From NCBI RefSeq assembly GCF_013466605.1, contig NZ_CP059162.1, positions 558,001 to 622,000 of the forward strand: DNA of 64,000 bases, in the 5' to 3' direction. Shown in pieces: positions 1 to 9,364 of this stretch. The stretch's first letter is position 1, and every line of letters begins with the position of its first letter. The translations under genes were made by a program, and so were the position numbers. Under the pieces are notes generated by a model. That model was not told the origin of the DNA. It did not search any database and saw nothing but the letters and a program-made list of their open reading frames with translations. This DNA comes from Pseudomonas chlororaphis subsp. aurantiaca (GTDB lineage: Bacteria; Pseudomonadota; Gammaproteobacteria; Pseudomonadales; Pseudomonadaceae).

Positions 1-2620
1 GGCCCTGGGCATCCAGGCGGCCGGCGACATTGCGTTGCAGCAGGCGCGCGACTTCGGTGGAACCGGTGAACATCACGCCTTTGACCCGATCGTCGCCCAC
101 CAGGCGGGCACCGACGGTTTCGCCGCGGCCCGGCAGCAGTTGCAGCACACCTTCCGGAATGCCGGCTTCGAGCATCAGGCGCACGGCCTGCGCGGCGACT
201 AGAGGTGTCTGTTCGGCTGGCTTGGCCAGGACCGGGTTGCCGGCGGCGAGGGCGGCGGCGACCTGGCCGCTGAAGATCGCCAGCGGGAAGTTCCACGGGC
301 TGATGCAGACCACCGGACCCAGCGGGCGGTGCGCGTCGTTGCTGAAGTCGTTGCGTGCCTGCACCGCGTAGTAGCGCAGGAAGTCCACGGCTTCGCGCAC
401 TTCGGCGATGGCGTTGGCAAAGGTCTTGCCGGCTTCGCGGGCCAGCAGGCCCATCAGCGGCTGGATCTCGCCTTCCATCAGGTCGGCGGCGCGTTCGAGG
501 ATCGCCGCGCGCTCGGCCGGCGGCGTGGCCTGCCAGATTGGCGCGGCGTTCAGCGCGCACTGGATGGCGTTGTCGACGTCTTCGACCGTGGCTTCCTGGA
601 CATGGCCGACCACGTCGCGGTGATCGGACGGGTTCAAGACCTGCGCCGGGGGTTCGCTGCTGGAGGCGCAACCGAGCATCGGCGCGGCTTTCCAGTTGTT
701 GTGGGCGGTGGCCAGCAGGGCACAGGACAACGACGCCAGGCGGTGTTCGTTGGCCATGTCGATGCCGGCGGAGTTGGCGCGCTCGCTGCCGTACAGGTCA
801 CGCGGCAATGGAATGCGTGGATGCGGCAGGCCGAAGCCGCCTTCCAGGGTCGCCATCTGCTCGATCTGGCTGACCGGGTCGGCCACCAGTTCCTGGATGG
901 AGATGGATTGGTCGGCGATGCGGTTGACGAACGAGGTGTTGGCGCCGTTTTCCAGCAGGCGGCGCACCAGGTAGGCCAGCAGGGTTTCGTGGGTACCGAC
1001 CGGTGCGTACACGCGGCACGGACGGTTCAGCTTGCCATCGGCGACCTTGCCTACCACCTGTTCGTACAGCGGTTCGCCCATGCCGTGCAGGCACTGGAAC
1101 TCGTACTGGCCCGGGTAATAGTTCTGACCGGCAATGTGGTAGATGGCCGACAGCGTGTGGGCGTTGTGGGTGGCGAACTGCGGGTAGATGACTTCCGGTA
1201 CCGACAGCAGCTTGCGGGCGCAGGCAATATAGGAAACGTCGGTGTACACCTTGCGGGTGTAGACCGGATAGCCTTCCAGGCCTTCGACTTGGGCGCGCTT
1301 GATCTCGCTGTCCCAGTAGGCGCCTTTCACCAGGCGGATCATCAGGCGGTGACGGCTGCGGCGCGCCAGGTCGATCACGTAGTCGATCACGTACGGGCAG
1401 CGCTTCTGGTAGGCCTGGATCACGAAGCCGATACCGTTCCAGCCGGTCAGCTGTGGCTCGAAGCACAGGCGCTCGAGCAGATCCAGCGACAGCTCCAGGC
1501 GGTCGGCCTCTTCGGCGTCGATGTTCAGGCCGATGTCGTATTGCTTGGCCAGCAGGGTCAGCGACAGCAGGCGCGGGTACAGCTCGTCCATCACACGCTC
1601 GTACTGGGCGCGGCTGTAGCGCGGGTGCAGGGCCGAGAGCTTGATCGAGATGCCCGGGCCTTCATAGATGCCGCGACCGTGGGAAGCCTTGCCGATCGAG
1701 TGGATGGCCTGCTCGTAGGACGCCAGGTATTTCTGCGCGTCGTGCTCGGTCAGTGCCGCTTCGCCGAGCATGTCGTAGGAATAACGGAAGCCCTTGGCTT
1801 CGAACTTGCTGGCGTTGGCCAGGGCTTCGGCGATGGTTTCGCCGGTGACGAACTGCTCGCCCATCAGGCGCATGGCCATGTCGACGCCCTTGCGGATCAT
1901 CGGCTCGCCGCTCTTGCCGATGATGCGGCTCAGGGACGAGGTCAGGCCGGCTTCGTTATGGGTGGCGACCAGTTTGCCGGTCAGCAGCAGGCCCCAGGTG
2001 GCGGCGTTGACGAACAGCGACGGGCTGTTGCCCAGGTGCGGCTGCCAGTTGCCGGTGCTGATCTTGTCGCGGATCAGCGCGTCACGGGTGCCTTTGTCCG
2101 GGATGCGCAGCAGGGCTTCGGCCAGGCACATCAGGGCCACGCCTTCCTGGGACGACAGGGAGAACTCTTGCAGCAGGCCCTGGACGATGCCGGCACGGCC
2201 GCCGGCGCTCTTCTGGTTGCGCAGTTTCTCGGCGATGGTCGCGGCCAGCTTGTTGGTGGCTTCGGCCATGGTGGCCGGCAGGCGCGCCTGCTCCAGCAGC
2301 ATCGGTACCACTTCCGGTTCCGGGCGGCGGTAGGCGGCGGTGATCGAGGCGCGCAGCACCGATTGCGGCAAGATGCTTTCGGCGAATTCGAGGAAGCACT
2401 GGTGGGCGTGATCGGTCTGCACTTCGCCCGCGTCATCGCCGTCGGTGCGGGTCGAACCGCTCAGCTCGGTCAGGGTTGCACCACCCTCGAGTTTTTCCAG
2501 GTAATTGAAAATTGCCTGCTTGATCAGCCAGTGCGGCGTGCGATCTATCGAGGTCGCGGCGGCCTTCAGGCGTTCGCGGGTCGGGTCGTCGAGTTTGACC
2601 CCAAGGGTGGTGGTAGCCAT
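1..2620 (-). CDS. putA: Bifunctional proline dehydrogenase / P5C dehydrogenase PutA (3' part beyond window)
   Basis: PutA oxidises proline to glutamate in two steps (FAD-dependent proline dehydrogenase, then NAD-dependent P5C dehydrogenase) and also represses the put genes. The gene runs off the left edge; about 873 codons are visible of roughly 1,300 usual for the family. The start MATTTLGVKLDD begins a ribbon-helix-helix DNA-binding segment (about residues 1-47), as in the trifunctional PutA proteins of enterics and pseudomonads. Near the left edge the aldehyde dehydrogenase motifs CISPWNFPLAIFSGQ and FTGSTEVA are readable, so the frame is open from the PRODH region into the P5CDH domain. 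It is divergent from putP across a 461-bp region carrying candidate PutA operators, consistent with autoregulation. Confidence 0.96.
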   Translation of the reverse strand, partial: MATTTLGVKLDDPTRERLKAAATSIDRTPHWLIKQAIFNYLEKLEGGATLTELSGSTRTDGDDAGEVQTDHAHQCFLEFAESILPQSVLRASITAAYRRPEPEVVPMLLEQARLPATMAEATNKLAATIAEKLRNQKSAGGRAGIVQGLLQEFSLSSQEGVALMCLAEALLRIPDKGTRDALIRDKISTGNWQPHLGNSPSLFVNAATWGLLLTGKLVATHNEAGLTSSLSRIIGKSGEPMIRKGVDMAMRLMGEQFVTGETIAEALANASKFEAKGFRYSYDMLGEAALTEHDAQKYLASYEQAIHSIGKASHGRGIYEGPGISIKLSALHPRYSRAQYERVMDELYPRLLSLTLLAKQYDIGLNIDAEEADRLELSLDLLERLCFEPQLTGWNGIGFVIQAYQKRCPYVIDYVIDLARRSRHRLMIRLVKGAYWDSEIKRAQVEGLEGYPVYTRKVYTDVSYIACARKLLSVPEVIYPQFATHNAHTLSAIYHIAGQNYYPGQYEFQCLHGMGEPLYEQVVGKVADGKLNRPCRVYAPVGTHETLLAYLVRRLLENGANTSFVNRIADQSISIQELVADPVSQIEQMATLEGGFGLPHPRIPLPRDLYGSERANSAGIDMANEHRLASLSCALLATAHNNWKAAPMLGCASSSEPPAQVLNPSDHRDVVGHVQEATVEDVDNAIQCALNAAPIWQATPPAERAAILERAADLMEGEIQPLMGLLAREAGKTFANAIAEVREAVDFLRYYAVQARNDFSNDAHRPLGPVVCISPWNFPLAIFSGQVAAALAAGNPVLAKPAEQTPLVAAQAVRLMLEAGIPEGVLQLLPGRGETVGARLVGDDRVKGVMFTGSTEVARLLQRNVAGRLDAQG

Positions 2621-2690
2621 ATTTTTATCCTCATGTTTACCACGGTTGCGTGGCATCAGCTGGCGGCAAGATTAGCCGCGCGCCGAAAGA

Positions 2691-2931
2691 GGTGCAACCG
2701 GGTGCAACCTGTTTTTTATCGGAATGATCGGCAGCTCATCAGGAATTGATTTCCGGTTCCGGGGCGGCGCTTCTGCTTGGTGCTTTTAATTCTTTCGCGC
2801 CGCGTTTTTGCTCCAAAAAGGAGCAAAAACGCGGCGTTCGCCGGAAAAATCACTTGGGTGCAACTTATTCTCGCGAAACAGGTTGCACCTTCTTTGAGTT
2901 GTTGAATAGCATTCGCGCCCAAGGTGCAACC
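2691..2931. promoter_or_regulatory. putA-putP intergenic region with five GTTGCA-type PutA operator candidates
   Basis: The 461-bp gap between the divergent putA and putP contains five copies of GGTTGCAC(C) or its complement, at 2691-2699, 2701-2709, 2857-2864, 2881-2889 and 2923-2931. The first two are adjacent, and 2857/2881 face each other. GTTGCA is the established core recognised by the ribbon-helix-helix domain of E. coli PutA. Two sites lie near putA and three nearer putP, with a large palindrome between the groups. The rest of the gap (2621-2690 and 2932-3081) shows no gene, and I could not pick clear -35/-10 pairs. Confidence 0.75.
2798..2836. repeat. Perfect 17-bp inverted repeat in the put intergenic region
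   Basis: Arms at 2798-2814 (CGCCGCGTTTTTGCTCC) and 2820-2836 are exact reverse complements separated by five A residues. It lies between the two groups of PutA operator candidates. It does not contain the GTTGCA core and lacks the terminal U-run expected of a terminator. It could be an operator for another regulator or a cruciform/RNA hairpin; its function is unknown. Confidence 0.9.
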
Positions 2932-3081
2932 GGACCTCGCGGCCGGTTCATCGGCTGATGGCTTTCCTGGGGAAACATCAGTCATAAATGCGCGGAGTAC
3001 CCAGCCGTCTCTCCAACGTAATCGTTTGAGGGCGGTGGTGCTGACCGCCGCTACATAAAAACAAAGCCAGGGCGTAACTCA

Positions 3082-4566
3082 ATGAGTGCAAGCAATCCAA
3101 CCTTGATCACGTTCGTGATCTACATCGCAGCTATGGTGCTGATCGGCTTCATGGCCTATCGCTCTACCAACAACCTTTCTGACTACATCCTCGGTGGCCG
3201 CAGCCTGGGTAGCGTGGTGACCGCGCTGTCCGCCGGCGCTTCCGACATGAGCGGCTGGTTGTTGATGGGCCTGCCGGGCGCCATCTATATGTCTGGCCTG
3301 TCCGAGAGCTGGATCGCCATCGGCCTGATCGTCGGTGCCTACCTGAACTGGCTGTTCGTCGCCGGTCGTCTGCGAGTACAAACCGAACACAACGGCGATG
3401 CATTGACGCTGCCGGACTACTTCTCCAGCCGCTTCGAGGACAAGAGCGGGCTGCTGCGGATCATCTCCGCGATCGTGATCCTGGTGTTCTTCACCATTTA
3501 CTGCGCTTCCGGCATCGTCGCCGGTGCCCGTCTGTTCGAAAGCACCTTCGGCATGCCCTACGAGACCGCGCTGTGGGCCGGTGCCGCGGCGACCATCGCC
3601 TACACCTTCGTCGGTGGTTTCCTGGCAGTGAGCTGGACCGACACCGTACAAGCCACCCTGATGATCTTCGCCCTGCTGCTGACGCCGATCATCGTGCTGC
3701 TGGCCACTGGTGGCGTCGATACCACCTTCCTGGCGATCGAAGCTCAGGATCCAAGCAACTTCGACATGCTGAAAAACACCACCTTCATCGGGATCATCTC
3801 GCTGATGGGCTGGGGCCTGGGCTACTTCGGCCAGCCGCACATCCTGGCGCGCTTCATGGCCGCGGACTCGGTCAAGTCGATCGCCAACGCCCGCCGCATC
3901 TCCATGACCTGGATGATCCTGTGCCTGGGCGGCACCGTGGCCGTGGGCTTCTTCGGTATCGCCTACTTCTCGGCGCACCCGGAAGTGGCTGGTCCCGTGA
4001 CCGAGAACCACGAGCGGGTGTTCATCGAACTGGCCAAGATCCTCTTCAATCCATGGATCGCCGGTGTGCTGCTGTCGGCCATCCTGGCGGCGGTGATGAG
4101 TACCCTGAGCTGCCAGCTGCTGGTGTGCTCCAGCGCCCTGACCGAAGACTTCTACAAAGCCTTCCTGCGTAAACATGCTTCCCAGCTGGAGCTGGTGTGG
4201 GTCGGTCGTGCCATGGTGCTGCTGGTTGCCCTGGTTGCCATCGCCATGGCCGCCAACCCGGAAAACCGCGTACTGGGCCTGGTCAGCTACGCCTGGGCCG
4301 GTTTCGGCGCGGCCTTCGGTCCTGTGGTGCTGATCTCGGTACTGTGGAAAGGCATGACCCGCGACGGCGCGCTGGCCGGCATCATCGTCGGCGCCGTGAC
4401 CGTGATCCTGTGGAAGCACTTCAACCTGCTGGGCCTGTACGAAATCATCCCGGGCTTCATCTTCGCCAGCCTGGCCATCCTGCTGGTGAGCAAGATGAGC
4501 GCGCCGAGCGACGGCATGGTCCAGCGTTTCGAGGCTGCCGAGAAAGACTACAAGCTCAACCACTGA
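3082..4566 (+). CDS. putP: Sodium/proline symporter PutP
   Basis: A 494-residue inner-membrane protein of the sodium:solute symporter (SSS) family that imports proline with Na+. The whole length consists of hydrophobic segments typical of a 13-helix SSS protein. The N-terminal NLSDYILGGRSLG and the following ALSAGASDMSGWLLMGLPG stretch (about residues 55-75) match the conserved Na+/proline-binding region of PutP. The length agrees with E. coli PutP (502 residues). Divergence from putA across shared operator candidates indicates proline-responsive control. A strong hairpin follows the stop codon. Confidence 0.96.
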   Translation: MSASNPTLITFVIYIAAMVLIGFMAYRSTNNLSDYILGGRSLGSVVTALSAGASDMSGWLLMGLPGAIYMSGLSESWIAIGLIVGAYLNWLFVAGRLRVQTEHNGDALTLPDYFSSRFEDKSGLLRIISAIVILVFFTIYCASGIVAGARLFESTFGMPYETALWAGAAATIAYTFVGGFLAVSWTDTVQATLMIFALLLTPIIVLLATGGVDTTFLAIEAQDPSNFDMLKNTTFIGIISLMGWGLGYFGQPHILARFMAADSVKSIANARRISMTWMILCLGGTVAVGFFGIAYFSAHPEVAGPVTENHERVFIELAKILFNPWIAGVLLSAILAAVMSTLSCQLLVCSSALTEDFYKAFLRKHASQLELVWVGRAMVLLVALVAIAMAANPENRVLGLVSYAWAGFGAAFGPVVLISVLWKGMTRDGALAGIIVGAVTVILWKHFNLLGLYEIIPGFIFASLAILLVSKMSAPSDGMVQRFEAAEKDYKLNH

Positions 4567-4604
4567 TCGGGAGCCGCTGAGGCGGCGCCCTTGCAGTGAC
4601 TCGA

Positions 4605-4636
4605 AAAGCCCGCATTCCCTGGGATGCGGGCTTTTT
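4605..4636 (+). terminator. Rho-independent terminator of putP
   Basis: GCCCGCATnCCCTGGGATGCGGGC-type hairpin directly followed by TTTTT, about 40 nt after the putP stop codon. It is preceded by an A-run, so it may act in both directions. Confidence 0.85.
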
Positions 4637-4727
4637 CATGCGTGCGTTTTGCGCCAGGGAGCTTCCCGACACGACCTGACGCCGGCCGTGGCACAGGGTA
4701 AACTTCGCCCCCTGCGCAGGAGCAACC

Positions 4728-5564
4728 ATGAACTATCGTCACGCCTTCCACGCCGGCAATCACGCCGACGTCTTCAAACACCTGACCCTGACCCGCCTCA
4801 TCGCCCTGATGTCGCGCAAGGAGCAGCCGTTCGCCTACCTCGACAGCCATGCCGGCATCGGCCTGTACGACCTCCAGGGCGATCAGGCCAACCGCACCGG
4901 CGAGTACCTGGAAGGCATCGCGCGCCTGTGGGGCGAGCAGGACCTGCCAGCGCTGACCGCCGACTACATGGCGGTGCTGCACAAGATGAATCCCGATGGC
5001 GAGCTGCGTTATTACCCGGGTTCGCCCGAGCTGGCGCGGCGCCTGACCCGCCCCCAGGACCGCGTGTTGCTCAACGAGAAGCACCCGGAAGACGGGCTGC
5101 TGCTCAAGGAAAACATGAAGGGCGATCGCCGGGTGGCGGTGCACCTGGGCGAGGGCTGGCATGTGGCGCGGGCATTGTTGCCGGTGGCCGAGAAGCGCGC
5201 GGTGATGCTGATCGACCCGCCGTTCGAGCAGCTCGACGAGATGCAGCGTTGCGCCGCGTCGCTGAAAGAAGCCATCGGCCGGATGCGCCAGACCGTGGCG
5301 GCCATCTGGTACCCGGTCAAGGATCAGCGGGCGCTACGCCGCTTCTACCAGGACCTGGCCGGTACCGGCGCGCCGAAGCTTTTGCGTGTGGAGTTGCTGG
5401 TGCACCCGCTGGATACCCCCAACAGCCTGAACGGCTCGGGCCTGGCGATTGCCAACCCGCCGTGGGGGCTGGAAGAGGAGTTGCGCGAGCTGCTGCCGTG
5501 GCTGGCGCAGAAACTGGGCCAGACCCAGGGCGGCTGGCAGATGGATTGGCTGATCGCCGAATAA
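4728..5564 (+). CDS. rlmJ: 23S rRNA (adenine(2030)-N6)-methyltransferase RlmJ
   Basis: A 278-residue SAM-dependent methyltransferase of the RlmJ (YhiR) family, which methylates A2030 of 23S rRNA. The N-terminus MNYRHAFHAGNHADVFKH is the family signature, and the catalytic DPPFEQ motif (N6-adenine MTase motif IV, D/N-PP-F/Y/W) lies near residue 163. CAGGAGC sits 8 nt before the ATG as ribosome binding site. It stands alone between the putP terminator and a REP element. Confidence 0.93.
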   Translation: MNYRHAFHAGNHADVFKHLTLTRLIALMSRKEQPFAYLDSHAGIGLYDLQGDQANRTGEYLEGIARLWGEQDLPALTADYMAVLHKMNPDGELRYYPGSPELARRLTRPQDRVLLNEKHPEDGLLLKENMKGDRRVAVHLGEGWHVARALLPVAEKRAVMLIDPPFEQLDEMQRCAASLKEAIGRMRQTVAAIWYPVKDQRALRRFYQDLAGTGAPKLLRVELLVHPLDTPNSLNGSGLAIANPPWGLEEELRELLPWLAQKLGQTQGGWQMDWLIAE

Positions 5565-5573
5565 TGTGAGGTC

Positions 5574-5673
5574 GTAGCCGCTGCCGAGGCACGAGGCTGC
5601 GATGGACAGCGAAGCGGCCCCTGAGGGCGCTCCTGTGGACCGCATCGCAGCCTCGTGCCTCGTCAGCGGCTAC
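5574..5673. repeat. REP-type inverted repeat between convergent rlmJ and msrA
   Basis: Two 30-bp arms (5574-5603 and 5644-5673) are reverse complements with one mismatch, separated by 40 bp. The arms begin with GTAGCCGCTG and end in GGCTGCGAT, the form of extragenic palindromes common in fluorescent pseudomonads. It fills the space between two convergent genes and probably forms the 3' stem-loop of both transcripts. Confidence 0.85.
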
Positions 5674-5676
5674 AGG

Positions 5677-6324
5677 TCAGATCGGGCAGGTCACGCCTGT
5701 GCCGCCGATCCCGCAGTAGCCTTCCGGATTCTTCGCCAGGTACTGCTGGTGGTAGGCCTCGGCGTAGTAGAAGGTCGGGGCTTCTTCGATTTCCGTGGTG
5801 ATGGCGCCCAGCCCGGCCTTGGTCAGCTCGGCCTGGAACACTTTTTTGCTGGCCTTGGCCTGTTCCAGCTGGGTCGGGTTGGTGGCATAGATCACCGAGC
5901 GGTACTGGGTGCCGATGTCGTTGCCCTGGCGCATGCCCTGGGTCGGGTTGTGCAGTTCCCAGAACATTGCCAGCAGTTCCTGGTAGCTGACTTTCTCTGG
6001 CTCGTAGACCACCAGCACCACTTCGCTGTGGCCGGTCAGGCCCGAGCAGACTTCTTCGTAGGTCGGGTTCGGGGTAAAGCCGCCGGCGTAGCCCACCGAC
6101 GTGCTGAACACGCCTTCGCGCTGCCAGAACTTGCGTTCCGCACCCCAGAAGCAGCCCAGGCCGAAGATGGCGAATTCCACGTTGCCCGGGAATGGGCCCA
6201 GCAGCGGGTTGCCGTTGACGAAGTGTTCGGCTGGCACGGTCATCGGGGTTTCGCGGCCAGGCAGAGCTTGTTCTTTGGTAGGTAGCACGTTTTTGTTCAC
6301 CAGAATTTCCGAGCGCAGAACCAT
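5677..6324 (-). CDS. msrA: Peptide methionine sulfoxide reductase MsrA
   Basis: A 215-residue reductase that repairs the S-epimer of methionine sulfoxide in oxidised proteins. The catalytic GCFWG motif has its Cys at residue 58, and GYAGG and [18 protein letters not shown] family segments follow. The N-terminal 45-residue extension ([24 protein letters not shown]) is normal for the longer proteobacterial MsrA. It is a single-gene unit, with dipA downstream on the same strand 73 bp away from its start side. Confidence 0.95.
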   Translation of the reverse strand: MVLRSEILVNKNVLPTKEQALPGRETPMTVPAEHFVNGNPLLGPFPGNVEFAIFGLGCFWGAERKFWQREGVFSTSVGYAGGFTPNPTYEEVCSGLTGHSEVVLVVYEPEKVSYQELLAMFWELHNPTQGMRQGNDIGTQYRSVIYATNPTQLEQAKASKKVFQAELTKAGLGAITTEIEEAPTFYYAEAYHQQYLAKNPEGYCGIGGTGVTCPI

Positions 6325-6397
6325 GATCAGTCCTCTCAGTCAGGGTGGGATTGAGTAATTAGCCAGACTTGCAGTTTGCCCGAGTGTTACGACGCTG

Positions 6398-9091
6398 TCA
6401 GGCGATTGGGCCGCGCGGATAACGTTTGAGCTTGTCGATCAGCTCCGAGCCGGGGATCGGCCGGTCGAACAGGTAGCCCTGGCCGACATCGCAGCGGTGG
6501 CGACGCAGGAAGGACAGCTGCTCCGCGGTTTCGATGCCCTCGGCCACCACCTGGATTTTCAGGTTGTGGGCCATGGCGATCACCGCCGAAGTGATTTCCA
6601 TATCGTCCTGGTTGGCGGGGATTTCATGGATGAAGCTGCGATCGATCTTGATGATGTCGATCGGGAATTTTTTCAAGTAGCTCAGCGACGAATAGCCGGT
6701 GCCGAAATCGTCCATGGCCAGGGTCAGGCCGAGCTTTTTCAGCTGGTCGAGTTGCTGGTGGGTGTCTTCGGTGGCCTCCAGCAGCAGGCCCTCCGTCAGT
6801 TCAAGCTCCAGCAGCGAGGCGGGCAGCTGTTCTTCCTTGAGGATGCTGGCGATGGAAGCCACCAGGTCCGGGTCGGAAAACTGCTTGGGCGACAGGTTGA
6901 TCGCCACCTGCAGATTGCCCAGGCCGGCGGCGGTGAGCTGTTTGCTCATGCGACAGGCCTGGCGCGCGATCCATTTGCCGATCGGGATGATCAGGCCGGT
7001 CTCTTCGGCGACGCTGATGAACTGGTCCGGGCGGATCATGCCCTTTTCCGGATGGTTCCAGCGCAGCAGCGCTTCCAGGCCCAGCAGGCGTCCGCTGCGC
7101 AGGCACAGCTTGGGCTGGTAGAACACGTCCAGCTCGTTCTGGGTCAGGGCGCGGCGCAGGTTGTTTTCCACGAACAGCTTGTAGCTGGCTTCGGCGTTCA
7201 GCGCCTCGGTAAACACCTGCACCTGATGCTTGCCGTTGGCCTTGGCCTTGTGCAGCGCCAGGCCGGCGTTGCGCATCAGGGTCTGCGGGTCGCGGCCGTG
7301 CAGCGGTGCGCAGGCCAGGCCCACGGAGCCGGTGACGCTGATGAGTTGGTTGTCGACGAACATCGGCTTGTCGAGGGTCATCAGCAGCTGGCTGGCGATC
7401 TGTTGGCCGGCTTCCGGGTCGGTGTCGTCCAGCAGTACGGCGAACTCGTTACTGGCGAAGCGCGCCAGGCTACCGCTGGGGCTCAGGCTGTTGCGCAGGC
7501 GCCGGGCCAGGCTGATCAGCAGTTTGTCGCCGGTCTGGTGGCCGAGGCTGTCATTGATCCGCTTGAAGTTATCGATGTCCACCAGCAGCAGGCTGATGGG
7601 GCTGTCGCTGTCGCGGGCGAAGCGTTCGTCGAGGTTGCGGATGAAGGCCGGGCGGTTGCCCAGGTTGGTCAGGTTGTCGGTGTAGGCCAGGCGTTCGATG
7701 CGTTGCTGGGCGAGCTTGGTCTGAGTGATGTCTTCGTAGATGCCGATGTAGTGGGTCAGTTCGCGGTTGTCGCCATAGACCTTGGAGATCGACAGCTGGC
7801 CCCAGTACGGCTCCAGGTTCTTGCGCCGGCTCTTGAATTCGCCCTGCCAACTGTTGCTCTTGGCCAGGCTGGAGGGCGCGTCGAACAGCAGTTCGCTGAG
7901 GTTCTCCAGCGCTGGCAGTTCCGCCAGTCGATGGCCGTGGACTTCCTCGGTGCTGTACTGGGTGATCGCGGTGAAGCTCGGGTTGACGTACTCCACCACG
8001 CCGTCGCAGTTGACCAGCAGAAAGGCATTGGCGCTTTGCTCGACCGCACGCTGGAACAGGTGCAGGGCGCTGGTGGCGGTGCGGCGGTTATGGTTGTTGA
8101 TGACCTGGGCGAACTGGTCGGCCAGCTCGCCGGCAAAGGCGATTTCATCGGACTGCCAGGCGCGGGTGTTGCCCACTTGTTCCAGGCACAGCACGCCGAC
8201 CACCTGGCCGTCGATGCGGATGCTGGCGTCGAGCATGGCGTTGATATTGCGCGGGCGCAGGCTTTCGGCCATTTCCCGGGTGCGCGGATCGCGCATGGCA
8301 TTGTGCGCATCGATAGCCCGGCTGGTGTGCAGGGCTTCGAGGTAGTCGGGGAAATCGCTGGCGTCGATCGCCTCCGGCAGGATGTATTCCTGCAGGTCGC
8401 GGTGATAGGCGCAGATCGGCACCAGCAACTGGCCTTCCAGGTTCCAGATGCTGGCATAGTCGATTTCGTAGATGTCGCAGGCACTGCGGGTAATCAGCTC
8501 GGCGGCTTCCAGCAGGGGGTTGTTGGTGCTGTAGCGCTGGCGGGCCAGGAGCAGGATCAGGTCTTGCTGGGCGCGCACCCGTTCGAGGTGCTGGAGTTGT
8601 TCCAGCTGGGCACGCTGGTTGAGTTCCAGGGCGATTTGCAGGCGGCTGTTCTGGGTTTCCAGGTCGGGCGCGGAGAGCGGCTGGTCGTTGTCGAACAGGC
8701 CGTCGACCACCAGGAAATAACCACGCAGAAGGTGTCGATTGTGCTGTTTGTAGGCTTCGCCGAGTTCCAGCAGGCTCAGTGAGCCCTTGGCGGTGTGCAG
8801 GGTGTAGCGAATCAGGTAATGCGGGCTGTGGGTCAGTTGCTGCTGGATCGCGTCGTGCAACTGATAGCGGGCTTCCGGTTCCATCAGGCTGGCATAGGGC
8901 GAGCCGACCAGGGCACAGAGCTCGACAGCGGGCAGGCCGAATTGGCGTTCACAGTTCGGGTCGAGAAACAGCAGGGCCCAGCTCGCTTCATTCAGCCGTT
9001 CGAAACGCAGCATGCCGAGCCGCGAGGGCACGGGCAACTGCGTCACTACCTCGGCCACCATACGGCTGGCGGCATCGGGTTGGCTTTTCAT
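6398..9091 (-). CDS. dipA: c-di-GMP phosphodiesterase DipA (PAS-GAF-PAS-GGDEF-EAL)
   Basis: An 897-residue protein matching P. aeruginosa DipA/Pch (PA5017) in length, architecture and position beside aceF. An N-terminal PAS-like region (about 25-130) is followed by a helix, a GAF domain (about 190-335), a second PAS (about 345-458), a GGDEF domain (465-630) and an EAL domain (640-890). The GGDEF signature is degenerate: residues 546-550 read ASNEF, so cyclase activity is unlikely. The EAL motif (E673-A-L in LGLEALLRW) and DDFGTGYSSLSYL (794-806) are intact, so it should hydrolyse c-di-GMP. DipA is known for biofilm dispersion in P. aeruginosa. No membrane segment is obvious. Confidence 0.9.
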   Translation of the reverse strand: MKSQPDAASRMVAEVVTQLPVPSRLGMLRFERLNEASWALLFLDPNCERQFGLPAVELCALVGSPYASLMEPEARYQLHDAIQQQLTHSPHYLIRYTLHTAKGSLSLLELGEAYKQHNRHLLRGYFLVVDGLFDNDQPLSAPDLETQNSRLQIALELNQRAQLEQLQHLERVRAQQDLILLLARQRYSTNNPLLEAAELITRSACDIYEIDYASIWNLEGQLLVPICAYHRDLQEYILPEAIDASDFPDYLEALHTSRAIDAHNAMRDPRTREMAESLRPRNINAMLDASIRIDGQVVGVLCLEQVGNTRAWQSDEIAFAGELADQFAQVINNHNRRTATSALHLFQRAVEQSANAFLLVNCDGVVEYVNPSFTAITQYSTEEVHGHRLAELPALENLSELLFDAPSSLAKSNSWQGEFKSRRKNLEPYWGQLSISKVYGDNRELTHYIGIYEDITQTKLAQQRIERLAYTDNLTNLGNRPAFIRNLDERFARDSDSPISLLLVDIDNFKRINDSLGHQTGDKLLISLARRLRNSLSPSGSLARFASNEFAVLLDDTDPEAGQQIASQLLMTLDKPMFVDNQLISVTGSVGLACAPLHGRDPQTLMRNAGLALHKAKANGKHQVQVFTEALNAEASYKLFVENNLRRALTQNELDVFYQPKLCLRSGRLLGLEALLRWNHPEKGMIRPDQFISVAEETGLIIPIGKWIARQACRMSKQLTAAGLGNLQVAINLSPKQFSDPDLVASIASILKEEQLPASLLELELTEGLLLEATEDTHQQLDQLKKLGLTLAMDDFGTGYSSLSYLKKFPIDIIKIDRSFIHEIPANQDDMEITSAVIAMAHNLKIQVVAEGIETAEQLSFLRRHRCDVGQGYLFDRPIPGSELIDKLKRYPRGPIA

Positions 9092-9301
9092 GGGGAAACT
9101 CGCTTGGTAAATGCTGATCGCGCCGGGCTCACGCCCTCTTTACTGTTGCCTGCGGCAAGGTTGCATCATGCGGCACTGACTGACAAGTGAGATGAAGGCT
9201 AAGTGCTATAAGAATCTATCGGCAGAGCGGAAGATTTCTGAAAGCTAATATTTTCTGGTGTTTTACCGGGCTTTGGCCGCTGGTTGCAGCGATTTTTCGG
9301 C

Positions 9302-9330
9302 AAAAAAAGCCCCGCCAAATCGGCGGGGTT
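9302..9330 (-). terminator. Rho-independent terminator downstream of aceF
   Basis: Read on the minus strand, CCCCGCCGATTTGGCGGGG is followed by a run of seven T. It lies about 70 nt past the aceF stop and separates the aceEF transcript from dipA. Confidence 0.88.
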
Positions 9331-9364
9331 GAGGTACGAGCGTGGCGCTCGAAAAGGGTGCGAC

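Noticed and set aside
329..2749. 806-codon plus-strand open frame opposite putA
   Set aside because: It lies entirely on the antisense of putA, whose minus-strand frame has clear PutA motifs. Its composition is that of a shadow frame in GC-rich DNA.
3079..4563. 494-codon minus-strand open frame opposite putP
   Set aside because: The complementary frame encodes a complete PutP; the antisense product has no recognisable domain and follows the codon positions of putP.
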